DNA of 64,000 nt, from contig OW203723.1 of the NCBI GenBank assembly GCA_934045075.1, forward strand, positions 5,243,913 through 5,307,912, read 5' to 3'. The DNA comes from Yponomeuta sedellus (taxonomy: Eukaryota > Arthropoda > Insecta > Lepidoptera > Yponomeutidae). The notes under the pieces were generated by a model. That model saw nothing but the letters and a program-made list of their open reading frames with translations. It ran no database searches and was not told the origin of the DNA. This document shows, piece after piece, positions 46,112 to 57,407 of the stretch (positions are counted from its first letter, which is position 1; each line of letters starts with the position of its first letter). Position numbers and translations under genes: made by a program.

Positions 46112-46533
46112 GTACTAAGGTTCTATCTTTTAAACCTTAAGGCAGAAGCGCTAACTTGCGCCAACAATGGAATAAAAGTCATAACTGGTTTTAGAATACG
46201 TTTTTTTTTAAAAGTAAACATGAGAAATCTTTATATCCGTAAAGTATTTTTAGAACATACAGCCTACAATGTAGTATAAATATCCTAGGACTTTAATCGA
46301 ATTGCGCTAGAAACGGCCGTCTTTGGCGGAAAACGATTAAAGTCATAGATTGTTGATTCTAGGTTCTACACTGTAGGTTCTAAAAATAGTTATCACAGTT
46401 GTTAACATTCCTCATGTTCACTTTTAGATAATTACGTAATTATAAAACAAGTTATGATTTTTATTCCATTTGTGGCGCTAGTTAGCGCCCCTAAGCGCCG
46501 TAACCGATAGCCAACTAAATTGTAACAGAATAT

Positions 46534-46711
46534 TTTACAAACCTATTTAGAGGCTAAAAATTCCACCCATGCCGTGATTCGAAAACGCGACCTCTGGCTA
46601 TCCATGCCAGAGGTCGCGGGTTCGAATCCTAGCATGGGTGGAATTTTTAGCCTATAAATAGGTTTTTAAAATTGTCCTTAGCACGGGTTAGTGCATTAAA
46701 AATAAAAATAG
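46534..46711 (+). mobile_element. Fold-back copy of SINE B with 13-bp target duplication
   Basis: TGTAACAGAATAT at 46521-46533 and 46712-46724. The left arm (reverse) runs from ttacaaacctatttagaggc to ctctggctatccatg. The right arm restarts at ccagaggtcgcgggttcg and goes to the full tail ccttagcacgggttagtg. The turning point is the tRNA-like anticodon arm. As at 8009, the left arm stops at aaacctatttagagg. Confidence 0.9.
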
Positions 46712-46733
46712 TGTAACAGAATATGTTTTTCTA

Positions 46734-46883
46734 ACGGAACGGTCAGTGGGCAGACCAGCTGCCAGATGGTCAGATGACCTATGTAAAGTAGCCGGCAAAC
46801 AGTGGATGAGACTAGCGCGAGACCGTGCTGGTTGGCGTGGAAATGAAGAGGTCTATACCCAGCAGTGGGGTTTACCGGGCTGA
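46734..46883 (+). pseudogene. RTE-type LINE ORF C-terminus, intact frame end
   Basis: 50 codons: TERSVGRPAARWSDDLCKVA, GKQWMRLARDRAGWRGNEEV, YTQQWGLPG, stop (46881-46883), then (tga)n. This is the diagnostic C-terminal region of RTE reverse transcriptase proteins, 5'-truncated. Confidence 0.85.
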
Positions 46884-46899
46884 TGATGATGATGATGTT

Positions 46900-47690
46900 T
46901 TTCTATGGCGTATACTAACAAATAATAAAACTGTTAGCCCGTGGTATTGCTGTTACAAATTCGCATAATATGTACATAACTTTGAAAATAAACAAAGCCG
47001 TAGCCATAGGACATGCCCGCACTGGGAATCGAAAGAGTTCTAATGTTCTACCCACTGGGCTACTACCGCTTACTCCATACTACTCTATAAAGTATAACAG
47101 CAACAATAAACAACGCTCAAAAAATAGCCCGACTCTCGATAAGAATTCTAAACTAAATGAAAAAAAAAATGCTGTCTCTTAGCATTGTCCATTTCGATTT
47201 TTGTGTGGAAAAGAAATGGGCAGAATATGAACACACGCTCTTTTTAAGTCCAGAATAGCACATTCATCATCAGTCAGTTCCGGCTGTCACCTAAGAAGCG
47301 TTGCCAAGTCGTTTGATGAAACAGTTTTAGTTGAAAGGTCATTGCCGTTTTCAATTCAAATTAAGGAAGACGATTTCATATATTTGCAACTTATACGTAT
47401 CGTCAGAGGACTAATGTTAATCTCTCTTTACAGGGGGGTGATTCTCTAAATTGCATACTCGTTCAATAGAATCATATCATTCCGGAAATGGTCGTTTCAT
47501 TCACACTATGGGTATTCTAGTAACAAATCGCATTGCAATGGTAACCCGTGCTACGATCTTTCGATCTTCTTCGCGAGAGATGCCCATTTAATTTGCGCGG
47601 GCCCCTGGAATGACATTATTCTGCTATTGCTTTTAAACTACCAAACTGAGGCAAATATCAACCATTGTGGTGCTTTTATCATTCTATTGA
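46900..47690. other. Intron sequence with degenerate repeats
   Basis: 47010-47080 reads, on the minus strand, as a tRNA-like SINE piece (gtagtagcccagtgggtaga, ttcgattcccagtgcggg). acaggggggtgattctctaa at 47431 looks like one end of a MITE whose other end I could not find. Confidence 0.45.
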
Positions 47691-47700
47691 AAATCTATGT

Positions 47701-47923
47701 TACCATAGTATTTTCTAAGGTTAACACGAGCAAGAGACATAATTAAAACTGTTTTTATACGGATTTATGCTCGTTTATTAATTTTTTTACAATTTTCCAA
47801 CGTTTCGGCACTTTTTCAGGTGCCGTGGTCCCGGTCATCCGTGACCACGGTCCGTGAAAAAGTGCCGAAACGTTAGAAAAATGTAATAAACGAGCATAGA
47901 TCCGTATTAAAACACTTTTAATT
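47701..47923 (-). mobile_element. Fold-back of the 'acgtttcggc' family with 10-bp duplication
   Basis: AAATCTATGT at 47691-47700 and 47924-47933. Left arm: attttctaaggttaacacg, aattaaaactgtttttatac, ggatttatgctcgtttatta, caacgtttcggcactttt. Right arm mirrors from aaaaagtgccgaaacgtta to ttttaattaa, stopping before the ggttaacacgagc part. Centre: ggtgccgtggtcccggtcat ... gaccacggtcc. Confidence 0.85.
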
Positions 47924-48059
47924 AAATCTATGTAAGTATTAGACTCTAGGGCCCAGGACTGTAACCAGTTGCAATAGCAATAGTAGGTTAAGCTGTCATT
48001 CATGTGTAACGTAAGACCTTTTTTGCTTGTTTTTGATCCCCTCCCAGCCCTTATGAGAA
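47924..48059. other. Short unassigned intron stretch
   Basis: Target duplication of the previous element, then unrecognised sequence. Confidence 0.4.
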
Positions 48060-48482
48060 GAAAACGGGCCAAGTGCGAGCCGGACCCGCGCACCGAGGGT
48101 TCCGTAGAATTTTTTCGGTATGTTAAATATTACAAGTAAACTCAATCGAGTTCCACAGTTTTTTACGCTTTTCCCGAACTTCAACGATACATATTTATAC
48201 GATTTTATTTAAAATGTATAGTTTTAATTATTTTTCTGCATTTGTAGAAGAAGATGATATTACTTGCCAAATTTCATAAATATCGCTCAACGGGAAGAAC
48301 CCTATGAATATTGATTCCCTTGAGTGTCGAAATATACGTTTTTGGCTGTAACTTTTTTTCGCGAAAACTTAGAAGTTTTTTTTCACAACTTCAAGGGACA
48401 GTACAATTGAGTGTACTTTTTAGGTCTTGACAGACGGACGGATAAACTACAAAGCAACAGTATGGAACCCTACAAATAAGTT
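48060..48482 (-). repeat. Family D repeat, reverse, near complete
   Basis: aaaacgggccaagtgcgag, cccgcgcaccgagggttcc (reverse of the 9637 end), aacttcaagggacagtac, gtcttgacagacggacgg, and end tatggaaccctaca. Confidence 0.72.
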
Positions 48483-48564
48483 TTATTGGGATAAATTTAC
48501 AGATTCTCATTTCGGAATATATTTAGGAACAACGTGTTTTTTCGCCTATGTTGGTATTGACCCT

Positions 48565-48705
48565 TTTTATGTCCCCACTGCTGGGGCACAGGTCTCTTCC
48601 TGCATCGCAGGAATGTAAGGCCACCACGGGGGCCAAGTCCGGGTTGGTGGAGGGTTGTAAGACAATGCCGGGACTTACTGTCAGAAGTTATCAAGTTATA
48701 AGGTC
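48565..48705 (-). repeat. 5S-derived SINE, 3' half (reverse)
   Basis: tatgtccccactgctggggc, gtctcttcctgcatcgcag, ggccaagtccgggttggtg, ttactgtcagaagttatc. Confidence 0.78.
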
Positions 48706-49490
48706 TCTGATATACGTATAAACATAATGTTTTTTCGCCTAAGCTCCATTGTAAAAATGATAGTATATACGGAAATCAAACTTGGCGTGATTGTGGGACT
48801 TATTACCCACAATTATTCTAACGACAAATAGTAAAAAAAAACTTCCTAGGGCAAGTGCATAAAATTTTGATAAAACAGCGACCACCACTAAACATTCGAG
48901 TCACAAAACACCTATGCACTTCTTTGCGTTCACGTCCACCGGTACATAAGTAATGAACTCAAGTCAAGATTGTAAAATAGTTAAGGAAAACTAGTTAAGT
49001 GTAATGATAATTAATGGCTTATGCCAGATGACGCGATACGCAACCAACAATGCCAATGGGGCAATTCATCTCAATAATAAATGAATTTGCATAGAGGTTT
49101 AATACCTGTATTGGCCATCCTTTTAATAGTTAAATTGTTGACTTTATCGTATCAGGTTTTTCGCCGACTGCGTCAAGGACGAATGTCTAACAAGTTTTTG
49201 TTTGTTTATGTTCATTCCGTCTTTCTAAGTTAATCTGCATAAGCTTTTAAGATTATCAATTTTAGGTCGACTTCCGCCAAGGCTATCTGACAGTACTACT
49301 AATCTATTTATCCAAGGGTAAGCTTTATAAAGAATATAAGTCTTAAAACATCTTGCACCATGTCATTTTCTCAACTATCCGTAGATGACCTACAACCGTG
49401 TCATTTAGTCTATTTATTCGTTTGTCACAAATCACCAAATCGCAAATCACCTATAAACTGCAAAACAGTAAAGCAAAGAATATACATAGG
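48706..49490. other. Intron sequence, nothing recognised
   Basis: No gene or repeat identified. Confidence 0.45.
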
Positions 49491-49560
49491 TAGTCTAATA
49501 AGTAAGGTGCTTGACTGGCGAACCAGAGGTGTTGTTTTCGATTCCCGCTGGGGGCCGTCA
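49490..49560 (+). repeat. Degenerate tRNA-like SINE core
   Basis: gtctaataagtaaggtgctt, gactggcgaaccagaggtg, gttttcgattcccgctggg: A-box weak, B-box recognisable. Confidence 0.4.
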
Positions 49561-49721
49561 TCCTTGATTTATACAAATGACCTCAGTTTGCGTATACACT
49601 TAGTTACACTGTTTGATTCCATGTTCGTGATGTCCTTTTCGGTAGTACAGTACAGTTTAGGACCTAGACAAGGTATTGTGTGGCGTGCAAGTTATTAGTA
49701 TTATTAAGTTACTATTTTTCT

Positions 49722-49835
49722 TTAAGGTTTGCTGGAAGAAATCTCTTTCAGAGATAAGCTCGCCTTTGTGCATGTTATTCCTTATGTAATGTCGTGTTAA
49801 ATGTTTCGTGTGCAATAAAGTAGAATAATACCATT
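49722..49835 (+). repeat. LINE 3' tail
   Basis: tttgctggaagaaatctctt, tcagagataagctcgccttt, tatgtaatgtcgtgttaaat, gtgtgcaataaagtag. Confidence 0.72.
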
Positions 49836-51560
49836 CAGTTAGAACTTTGTCAGTTTGAAAAAATAGGTAGCTACAGTAGAACAAATGGGGATAAGTATGT
49901 TCAAATACCATTTTGAGCTCTCACCTTTCGACCCAATATTATTTTCCATGTTAAAATTACCTAATGAACTCATTTGTTTTTCCAAAGATTCATAAATAGT
50001 TAAAATAACGAAAACTGTTTGAAAGAAAGCGCTATTGTATTAAAGATACGGCACGTTAATGAAATATAAAACGTAGAGCCTTCAGATAAGCCTATGGTTA
50101 CGCGAGAGAGCCGCACCTAATATTTGGGTAACGTTAGGTCACAGCATTACCGAAATTCAAGATAACATATCTGGGCCAAGTTCGCACGAAGTTGACTAGT
50201 TTTTTTAAAACTAGCCGAGATAATCTAGCTCGTTGCTAAACGTAAGCAGAAAGTCAAGCACGCAAAGCTATTATAATCGGTACTAGATCTTAGCAAGCTA
50301 GATGTAAACAAGTATATTGCGAAAATCGTTAAAAAAATGGAAAAGGTAGTTTAGATCGGATAACCAATGTAATATTTTGACGCTAGACGTGATGATGGCT
50401 CAACCTTGCGCTATGGCGCTCATTAGGGGAGGGCTATGTACAGCAGTGGACTAATATAGTCTGAAGAAGAATAAGAAGAAGACGTGATGCAATCAGATGT
50501 AGACCACCAGCGCCATACAATACAACTACTCAGGCGGAAAACTCACTTGTAGCCGTCTATGCAACCGCACCTTTAAAGCGAAGACAGTTTACATTAGTCA
50601 TATGAGAGCACATGAGCTTTTAGTAATAAGGCTATGTGACTCTCTTTTCAAGTAAGTCTTAGGCAAATATCTCTTCCGTTAGACCAAAAAATATTTTAGG
50701 ATATTTTTTAAGGACAACAAGAAAATATATTTTGAAACTTTACTTTGATAAACGGGGTCAGCCATTTTTGTCTATGGTTTCAAGACCTGAAGACTTGTAA
50801 ACAAAGTTTGACATTCAACATGTGTGAGTGATCTGTAAGCATAGTGAAATAACAACAACGCAACCATAATTCTATCGAGTTTACATGCAAAATATAGCAA
50901 TTATCATTATTGCATTAATAACCTCCGGAAGAGTGTGGATTCGTGTACCCAGTGAAATAACAATACGAAAAAATTGGCTCAAACTTGCCAAAAGAGACCG
51001 CGATACTTTATCGACTGAAACTCGGGTGTTACGTGTGAAGATGTGAAGATCACTTTGATGTAAGTCCTATAATTACCAATGTCTACAGGCTCTAGCTGAC
51101 AGATGTTTGTTTACAAACTTAAGATTGTTTCAATATGGCGAATAGCGTTTTCACCGTTCCGAATTAAAAGCGGTTTTTTTTTAATTTACAAATTTTGCAG
51201 TCATCCTACATCCTACAAAGTCAGTATATTTCAGTTTCTTATATTAAATACTGCAGGAAATATTCATTTATCGTGTCAAATTTGATACGAGTCAAGTAGC
51301 GGAATTCTATCTATTATCTATTGACCGACACTCACCAGCCATAATAGTCGCCGTGACCGAACCCGGTCGGAAAGAATCATCATCATCAAGCAGCAGTACT
51401 GTACTTTACAAATAAGTTATATTTAGAATTACACTATGATTGTGATTTATGGTAATCGCTGGAAGTGCCAACAAAAAATTAGGTTCAAAATAAAAAAAAA
51501 TCTAATGGACTGTACGGTTTCAGAAATGTCTTTCTTCTAACTGTGTCTAAAGTTTTTTAT
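49836..51560. other. Intron sequence with an RTE-like scrap
   Basis: 50395-50485 (+): ctcaaccttgcgctatggcg, ctcattaggggagggctatg, tacagcagtggactaatata, ctgaagaagaa; forward copy of the unit inserted at 45292. Otherwise nothing recognised. Confidence 0.5.
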
Positions 51561-51573
51561 ATTAACCTTGCGT

Positions 51574-52089
51574 GTCACGCTATCGCGGCGCGCAGCGTAA
51601 TACGCCACGATAGACAACTTACTGGCCATTTGTCATAATTTAAATGATTGGAGAAAGCAATAAAGTATAAAAAGACTCCCCCTTCGTCCGGGGGAGCCGC
51701 GACACGAGGCTCGGTCGCTTGGTAAACAAAATTTTAATTTTGCAATAATTTTACACAAATTTATTTACGTTTTTCTTTCCATGGCCGTTATTGTAGAGAC
51801 GTACTTAATTTTTTCAGCTATAAAGGAGCTAAAATTTCATCTAGATTTCTTTTTCCTTCAGCTCTTCCGGTGCTCCGTGGGCCACTGGTGGTCCCAAAAA
51901 CACTCGAAGTTGTCCGCGAAGTCGTTGTAAAGTTACTAAATAAATTTCGTACTAAAATATTAGTATAATCTTTCGGTTTCTAATTGTTAAATGTTTTATT
52001 TTATAGAACCATTGAATAATTTAATGGTTCATGGCGAGACCAAAAGTTATTTAAGTGATCCCGTATCACTAAACGGTTAAGAACCACTG
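51574..52089 (-). mobile_element. hAT-like element end with uncertain left boundary
   Basis: The right end, read outward on the minus strand, is CAGTGGTTCTTAACCG then tttagtgatacggg, a classic hAT terminus. ATCTAGAT follows (52090-52097) and also occurs at 51839-51846, but no matching TIR begins there. Inside are ccactggtggtcccaaaa and two hairpins (ctatcgcggcg / cgccacgatag near 51580-51617; ctccccc / gggggag near 51676-51698). I considered an LTR here and rejected it. Confidence 0.5.
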
Positions 52090-52097
52090 ATCTAGAT

Positions 52098-52655
52098 GGC
52101 CACAATAAGCAAACCAAACACTGTCGCTGCTTCCTTACTCAATATTCACAATAACCAATAATATATTCCTACTATCGCATGGCCACTGTTGAGACTTCAA
52201 CTGCCGATTGTAACACAAATAAGCGTTACATGCGCCTTGCATCACCCTGTGTAACTTCACTTGAGATGAGTGGAGAAACCAGTGGTTTGTTTGGTAAGTA
52301 AGATAACATTGGCAATCATGTAAGGTTAGTATTATATACACGCATTTTTTTCTTTATATAATATATAATTTTACTGCACTGGAACTCCTAAGCGGCTGGA
52401 AAGATTTAAGAGCAGAGTGCAAAACCACTATTTTTCCTTAATTAAGTTAAGTTTGTTATTTTTATTTGTAAAATCCCTTTCTAGTATTATGTAGGTATAT
52501 TTTTCGTTTATGTCCTATGTTTTGTCTTGTGTATGTTTATTTTTATTTATTTCATATTTATGTACCGTTTATGTATGTGTATCAACTATACAATAATATT
52601 GTCTTATATATTGTTTAGTTGCGCCGACTACCCGTTATTCAGTTTCCGTTTCTTC
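52098..52655. other. Intron sequence, nothing recognised
   Basis: T-rich; no gene. Confidence 0.45.
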
Positions 52656-52659
52656 TTTT

Positions 52660-52798
52660 TCGTCAATGCTTGTCTGGAGGAAATCACTTTTAGTAATAAG
52701 GCCGAAACTTGTTATGTAGTGTTATTTTTTAAGTCTCTTATGTAATCCCTGGTGTATATGCAATAAAGAATATTCTATCTATCTATTTATCCAAGTGA
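52660..52798 (+). repeat. LINE 3' tail with (atct)n end
   Basis: atgcttgtctggaggaaatc, acttttagtaataaggccg, tctcttatgtaatccctgg, gtatatgcaataaagaatat, (tatc)n. Confidence 0.75.
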
Positions 52799-53107
52799 TT
52801 TTTTTGTATGCAATTGGGAGGCGTCCTGAATGGCTTAGATGCCCAAGTTAGCCCAGCAGATGGCGCTGCATGCAGAACGTCTGTTGTGTCCGCTAGTATT
52901 TATTTAACATATAAAAATGTCGTGCCAGTGTTTGTTATCGAACTCTTTCGAGGCGGCTTCACCGCTTTTTGTAATCTTTTTGTGTATATTTGATAGGTCT
53001 GAGAATAGGTCGTAGGCTAACTAATATGGCGATAAAGCTCAGGAAACTCAGGGTTGTTAATGGCAATCATGAAATCTTATTAGGTTTACGTATGGCAACT
53101 GATGTAT

Positions 53108-53258
53108 TTGGTTTAAGATGATCTGAGAAAAGATGGTCAGAGTGGAGTTTTTTTTTTGCGCTGCCTTTTTCTCCACTACAATACGGCCTGAAGGCAGCGG
53201 CTTACATTTTACATTGTACATTGACATTGACGTTGAAATAAATTAATTTGAATTTGAA
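53108..53258 (+). repeat. LINE-like 3' end (family F), copy 3
   Basis: ttaagatgatctgagaaaag, atggtcagagtggagttt, ctgcctttttctccacta, gaaggcagcggcttac, ttgaaataaattaatttg. Confidence 0.72.
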
Positions 53259-53512
53259 CTGCTGAATCCTTGCGATTTCGAATTCCCCACAGGTAAAGTT
53301 TTTCTTTGTTTTTTTTTCCGCACGGGTATAAATTTAGATATTTTATTTGGATAACAACCTGCATGTTGTATGAGCGGAACGGACATCACGGGGATTTTCT
53401 TACACCCTGTATATTGTGCCAACGAAAGGCAAACGGCAGCCCAGTACCGTCTGATGGAACTAATATTACTATAAGAGCCTTCATTGTATTTTCTTTCGAT
53501 AACTCAACTGGT

Positions 53513-53870
53513 TACTCTTGAAACGCTCGTGGCCTAGTGCAACCGAGTGATTGGAATGGGTTAGGCAACAATAGGCGCGGTCAGGTGCTGGTTGGGTGAC
53601 CACCGGTAGCGGCATTTTTTCCGGGCAATTCCGTGCCGCGCAAGGCACGCTAAGCCGCTGGTGCCGGCTGTTGAAATAGCAGTCGTTAAGTCATAGCCCT
53701 TATGGGCGGCTTGATAACTTCTGACAATTAGGTCCGCCACTGCCTTACAATCCTCCGCCCACCCGGACTTGGCCGCTGCAGTGGAGTATGCCCAAACCTT
53801 CCTGCATTGCAGGAAGAGACCCGTGCCTCAGCAGGTGGGACATACAATGGCTTGATATTATTCATCATTT
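53513..53870 (+). mobile_element. 5S-derived SINE, copy 7, complete with 12-bp duplication
   Basis: AACTCAACTGGT at 53501-53512 and 53871-53882. Inside: gaaacgctcgtggcctagtg, gttaggcaacaataggcgcg, gtcaggtgctggttgggtg, accaccggtagcgg, gcaaggcacgctaagccg, ttctgacaattaggtccgcc, cattgcaggaagagacccg, gacatacaatggcttgat. 358 bp. Confidence 0.92.
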
Positions 53871-53989
53871 AACTCAACTGGTGTCTTCATAGATCTGCCA
53901 TGGCTGGTCGATTTATTCCTGCCTAAAACTACAATATAATAATCTTGATGAAGCTTTTAGTAGATATTGTATGGTGCATGTTATGTTTT

Positions 53990-54159
53990 AGTATTTTCTA
54001 AGGTTAACACGAGCAGTAGACATAATTAAAACTGTTTTTATACGGATTTATGCTCGTTTATTACACCTGAAACGTTGGACCTGAAAAAGTGCCGAAACGT
54101 TGGAAAATTGTAAAAAATGTAATAAACGAGCATAAATCCGTATAAAAACAGTTTTAATT
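53990..54159 (-). mobile_element. Fold-back of the 'acgtttcggc' family with 12-bp duplication
   Basis: ATGTTATGTTTT at 53978-53989 and 54160-54171. The left arm has the extra end attttctaaggttaacacg; aattaaaactgtttttatac ... gctcgtttatta is mirrored by taataaacgagcataaatcc ... aaaacagttttaatt. Short centre with cacctgaaacgttggacctg + aaaaagtgccg. Confidence 0.88.
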
Positions 54160-54171
54160 ATGTTATGTTTT

Positions 54172-55425
54172 TCTAAATTTTCTAATTTTTTTAAGTGACA
54201 TCTGTTTCTTTAAATTTTATATACAAAATCTTGTGTCATAGAGTTTGCTATAAGACTCCCCGGCAACGGCATCACCGATTTCTTAGTTTTTTTTTAGTAT
54301 TATTTACTAGGTCCGAGAATGGGTCGTAGGCTAATTTATAAGGTAAAACAACCTTTCGGGGACCAACCAGTAAATATATAGATTACAGCTAGTGTAGTCG
54401 AGCCTTTACCTGTTATTTCAACAAACATATATGGACTTTTCATAACATTTAGCATTGACGATTTATGCTAATGGGGTATAGTGTTCTCATGCTAAAAGTA
54501 ATGGTAAACAATGCTTCAAGAATAGTCTGTATGTGGGTCTCTAGGTCGGATGATTTGCATTTTTATTCTATTGAGTATGAATTGCTCCTTTAGTGGTGTT
54601 ATTGTGGAACATTATCATGAGAAATTAATGCTCTATATTGGTAATTGTAGGGCATACATTTTTAGTGCCAACTCGTGGGTAACTGAGTGTAAGAAACGTT
54701 TTGTAAAAGTGAGTTATTAGATGTGATCTCATCAAAGATAATGATAGAAAGAAGTAGGTTAACAACTGGGTAAGAGACTACATCACAGTGAGCTATGGAT
54801 TCTTAGCATTTTCCCAGCTTTCTTTTAAATTGATACTTTTGTTTCTTTATTTTTCAATTAAATATAAATTTGTTGTGAAACTGTAGTGTTCTAAATACTG
54901 TTTATTTATTGACACATTTATTGCACTAAAATTTAATATTCTTCATTGCACTATTGTAAATTGGAAGTTGAATTTTTAACATTACAATATATAAACTCAT
55001 CCCTGTATCCCATAAGGGCTGGCAGAGACCAGGATATTTTAGCAATAGTTTACAACTTTCGATACAACAGTCTCCCACAAAAAGAGTGAAGTAGGATAAA
55101 TACTTAAGTAATAGTATTATGTTTTAGTGATGTTGACAAATGAAGTAAAACTATCTACCATTGTCTGTTTACTGTTTCTGTCTAGCGTTCTCGGAAACAG
55201 GTGCAAGTTTATATTTATCATGTATATTTTTTATTCACATGTGAAATTTTATTATTATCTGGGAGAAATCAGCATCAAGGCTGCAAATTGTTCAAGACAT
55301 ATCAATTACTTACTTATCCTTCTTGTTTTTTACTTTGTTTTTTTACTTTAATAGATAATACAGATGTATTGTAATCTCCCCACCAAACACGAATAATGTC
55401 AATCTTACATTATGTAATGAAATAT
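54172..55425. other. Intron sequence, nothing recognised apart from small scraps
   Basis: 54305-54335 (aggtccgagaatgggtcgta) is a scrap of the repeat at 29108. No credible gene. Confidence 0.45.
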
Positions 55426-55429
55426 AAAA

Positions 55430-55552
55430 AAACCCCAGGTCTTGGATGTTTACATGTTTGTGATGTCGTTGTTTCTGGTTCCCACGACAAAGGGAATCCT
55501 AGTGTGGGGCCAGAAGCAATGTATGTGCCAGTATGTAAATGTTATTATTAGA
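55430..55552 (+). repeat. tRNA-like SINE (family C), 3' part
   Basis: aaaaccccaggtcttggatg, tttacatgtttgtgatgtcg, gtttctggttcccacgaca, gtgtggggccagaagcaatg. Confidence 0.72.
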
Positions 55553-55984
55553 TTCTTCAACAAACATCTAAGGATTAACTGCTGACATGAACATATTCTT
55601 CTTCTAGAGTGTCGATGGCAAGCCATTGAGGTGAAAGGATTTGCCAATCAGTGTTAGGGACTCGCTGATTGTCGCCCAGAATGCGCCAGACGTGAAAGTG
55701 ATCAGTGAATGGAGCCTCCCCAAACGACATTGGTCATATTTAAGTATAAAAATCAAATTCGACAAAAACACTGAGAGACATTTTATTTATCTGTGAATAC
55801 ATCTTATCTACGGAATATCTCCACCAAAGACTATTTAAGTGAGGGTTTAAGAAGTCATTTAAGGAATTCAGTTTTTATAAATAAGGTCATTAGTCTCTTG
55901 TTCCTGTAGCTGCAATCCTGACCCATAATATTTTTCACTTTGTCCACATTGAAGAGGTATTTAATTCAAATTATGCTGTGGGTT
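55553..55984. other. Intron sequence, nothing recognised
   Basis: No features. Confidence 0.4.
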
Positions 55985-56222
55985 AGGGTGAAGCCTTTAA
56001 ACGTCACACTGCAGGGCACAGGCCTTCTCTCAAAGAGACAGCGTACAGGCTTAATTACCACTCATGCCCACTGCAGATTGGCAATTATAAGTGCTGAGGT
56101 ATTTAACATATCAGACACTCAGGACACTCATATAGTAACTGAACTTAGAAAATAAAGTCATTGGTAGTGGTACATGCCCACACTCGCTTCTGAGTCCATT
56201 GTTCTACCCGTGAGTGGTGTAA
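55985..56222 (+). repeat. Repeat H copy next to the kinesin start exon
   Basis: tcacactgcagggcacaggc, cttctctcaaagagacagcg, cccactgcagattggcaatt, gtgctgaggtatttaacat, ending in a decayed reverse tRNA-like piece (tccattgttctacccgtgag). Confidence 0.6.
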
Positions 56223-56285
56223 TTACATTATAATACTTTGCTAAGTTGAAACTGTGAAAATGACCACTATGTTACTAAAACTTAC

Positions 56286-56340
56286 CTGACTGCAACTCGG
56301 ACACTTGATTCTTCGTTAGCCATTCTGGTGTACAGCCTGT
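56286..56340 (-). CDS. Kinesin-4 (KIF21-like) start exon: 17 nt 5' UTR plus codons 1-12 and two bases of codon 13
   Basis: Microtubule motor of the kinesin-4 family, N-terminal end. On the minus strand a pyrimidine-rich acceptor (tttctttgcag) precedes the exon and the donor is CAG|gtaagt. The ATG at 56323-56321 opens MANEESSVRVAV, and the exon ends with two bases (AG) of a split Arg codon. Joined to the exon at 19576-19804, which begins with G, it reads ESSVRVAVRIRPQ. This is the first beta strand of the kinesin motor head, and the ESSVRVAVRIRPQ block is closer to the KIF21A/KIF21B start than to KIF4 or KIF7/27 (family knowledge, not a search). The acceptor just upstream of the ATG implies at least one non-coding exon further right. 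The exon is tiny and would be missed by ORF length filters. The KIF21 assignment rests on 89 residues in total. Confidence 0.88.
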
Positions 56341-56454
56341 CTGCAAAGAAATAATAAGAAATGATCAAAATAAATCATTTGTAGCCTAGATATTATTTTA
56401 AAAATATTTTACTTCCACTACCTTGATGAGAAGATTGATTATTGCTAAGTTTAT

Positions 56455-56608
56455 ACTTAAGGCCTGCCACTGTCTTACAATCCTCCACCATCCCGGACTT
56501 GGCCCCTATGGTGGAGTATGGCCTAACGTTTCTGCGATACAGGAAGAGACCCCTGCCCCAGCAGTGGGCAAATCCCAACTTTACCCACCAACCCATACGG
56601 GTTGATAT
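56455..56608 (+). repeat. 5S-derived SINE, copy 8 (3' part) just upstream of the start exon
   Basis: aaggcctgccactgtctta, atcccggacttggcccct, gtatggcctaacgtttctg, atacaggaagagacccctg, ccccagcagtgggcaaatcc and end gggttgatatcg. Lies in the 5' UTR intron, antisense to the gene. Confidence 0.78.
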
Positions 56609-57015
56609 CGATACTTTGCATGCCTGTGCATTTACACATGTTATATGCAGTTTGCAAACAAAATAAAATTTTGATAAGCCAGGGGGATGAGTAAATTGTG
56701 TACATGTTGAAAGGATGATATGCAAGCAACGCCAACAGAAAGATAAAAGCATCAACTTGTGAATGAACAACAAGAAACAATAACAAAAGTTTATTGAATG
56801 TTAAACTTGTTTTGTACAGGAACTGTGGTTCAATGGCATTGAATTGTTCAATAAGTGAACTTTGTGCTCTAAGGGTTGTGTTAGTATCGAGACATAATAA
56901 CAAAATGCATTCAGAGAATCTAACTAAAAGGTCAGTGCTGTCCAAAGGGCATAGGTTCGTCTTTCTAGCGAGGGGAAAGAGAGTTCTACTTCAAATAATT
57001 GGAAATTTTACTCAC

Positions 57016-57115
57016 AATTGGCTTAGAAATCCTCAATAACAGAAGCACTATTTCACATTTCACGAGGCGTCCGCTTTTGAACGACACGGCAATCAAAATC
57101 TGCACAGATTTATTT
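57016..57115 (-). promoter_or_regulatory. Possible non-coding first exon and promoter area of the kinesin gene
   Basis: The acceptor before the ATG exon demands an upstream exon. About 675 bp upstream, on the minus strand, a perfect gtgagt donor follows ...ccaatt at 57016. The preceding ~100 bp holds several CpGs (cgtgaaatgtg, gccgtgtcgttc, gcggacgcctcg) in an otherwise AT-rich stretch. No TATA box at a convincing distance and no initiator could be fixed. The exonic side of the donor is weak. The right boundary given is arbitrary. Confidence 0.22.
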
Positions 57116-57407
57116 CACGTAGATCCATTGTGAATGGAAACAATAGGAAACTAAAAACTCCACTTCAATTTATTAATTTTATTACATTGTTCGGCGATTG
57201 GCGTCTACTTAAAGTGTAGGTATCGAGAATATTACTGATTTTCTAATTTATAAATTCGACGCCACTCATTCCAAGTGGACGCAGAAAAATACTGAAAAAA
57301 ATTACTAGTGCAAAATGTCAATATGACAGTATTAGTGTTGCTAGTGATAACACTTCAAATTCCACCACGATCTAGTTCTGGAGCTATTTCTTTTATTTTT
57401 ATTTATA
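57116..57407. other. Sequence upstream of the kinesin gene, possible promoter DNA
   Basis: AT-rich with scattered CpGs (cggcgattggcgtc, attcgacgccactc) and aaatgtcaatatgacagt. No core promoter element can be fixed. Confidence 0.25.

Noticed and set aside
51574..52031. LTR with TATA box and a primer site (tggcgagacc) after it
   Set aside because: No second LTR or target duplication, and the right end is a standard hAT terminus (CAGTGGTTCTTAACCG).
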